Source of the DNA: Actinomadura rubrisoli
GTDB lineage: Bacteria; Actinomycetota; Actinomycetes; Streptosporangiales; Streptosporangiaceae
Direction of reading: 5' to 3'
DNA: 41,055 bases
Assembly (NCBI RefSeq): GCF_004349215.1
Contig: NZ_SMKU01000041.1
Coordinates: forward strand, 1-41,055
Shown here: piece after piece, positions 40,914 through 41,055 of the stretch
How positions within the stretch are numbered: position 1 is the first letter of the stretch
Layout: every line of letters starts with the position of its first letter
Notes under the pieces: model-generated
The model's input: only the letters and a program-made list of their open reading frames with translations
What the model was told of the DNA's origin: nothing
The model's database searches: none
Position numbers and translations under genes: made by a program

Positions 40914-41055
40914 CAGGGGCTTCCCCCTGAAATGTGGACACCGATTTCAGGCGGTAGCGGTCAGGCTACCGGTGGTTTCTCGTAGTTGATCGGTGAGAGT
41001 TGGCCGAGGCGGGAGTGCCTGCGGCGGGTGTTGTAGCGGGTGGCCCAGCGGAAGA
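40914..41055 (-). mobile_element. IS3-family insertion sequence, right end only
   Basis: Contains the 3' end of a transposase and the adjoining terminal region (TGTGGACACC at about 40933), reminiscent of IS3-type ends. The exact boundary is not resolved; it should be between 40914 and 40935, where a 7-bp inverted repeat (TCAGGGG 40913-40919, CCCCTGA 40924-40930) lies. The rest of the element is beyond the window. Confidence 0.7.
40961..41055 (-). CDS. IS3-family transposase (integrase core), C-terminal fragment
   Basis: Read leftward from the window edge to TGA at 40961. The 30 visible residues include FRWATRYNTRRRHSRLGQL and SPINYEKPPVA, the typical C-terminus of the IS3 OrfB DDE integrase domain (RRRHS.LG..SP..YE). 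The DDE residues and the start are outside the window. Confidence 0.88.
   Translation of the reverse strand, partial: FRWATRYNTRRRHSRLGQLSPINYEKPPVA

Overview
This 41-kb window is chromosomal DNA of a high-GC actinomycete. The bldC gene is almost certain, and several families are typical of actinomycetes (DUF3073, DUF397, DUF6879, SCO6745-type, LpqY-SugABC). A Thermomonosporaceae/Actinomadura-like organism is my best guess, but that is inference. No rRNA, tRNA or CRISPR array was seen.

Left part (1-9,400): a serine/threonine kinase runs off the left edge. It is followed by a small SCP-like protein, a DUF4190-type membrane protein and a housekeeping block: purF-purM, a DUF218/SanA-like gene, DUF3073, valine dehydrogenase, a conserved hypothetical and bldC. 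From general knowledge this order matches the purF-purM-DUF3073-vdh-orf-bldC block of Streptomyces; the DUF218 gene looks like an extra member.

Middle (9,400-24,600): a TetR and a LacI regulator, a Rv3717-type peptidoglycan amidase, a large two-part methyltransferase carrying two inverted pairs of DnaA-box-like sequences, pyrD, a repetitive Arg/Leu-rich membrane protein and a lipoprotein with two 'secreted repeat' domains. Next comes a tightly packed five-gene operon: an LpqY-like lipoprotein, SugA, SugB and SugC homologues (a likely trehalose or other disaccharide importer) and a DUF4032 protein with a kinase-like active site. A SAM methyltransferase follows.

Accessory stretch (about 25,000-31,300, visibly lower in GC in places): a divergent VOC/TetR pair and a PCMT-like methyltransferase preceded by a 21-residue micro-ORF, this cassette being bracketed by a perfect 29-bp direct repeat. 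Also here are a HigB toxin with a HigA antitoxin fused to an ImmA/IrrE metalloprotease, a GNAT acetyltransferase, and a DUF397/XRE pair.

Right part (31,300-41,055): tyrosine/homogentisate catabolism (hmgA, an unassigned gene and fahA, coupled by two ATGA overlaps, with a MarR regulator upstream), a pyruvate oxidase, a TetR regulator, an RsbW-like ATPase, a SCO6745-family gene and a DUF6879 gene. Last is a DUF5753 regulator cut by an IS3-family element that continues off the right edge.

The most interesting leads are the direct-repeat-bracketed methyltransferase/micro-ORF cassette, the paired DnaA boxes inside a coding gene, and the kinase-like DUF4032 gene coupled to the trehalose-type transporter.
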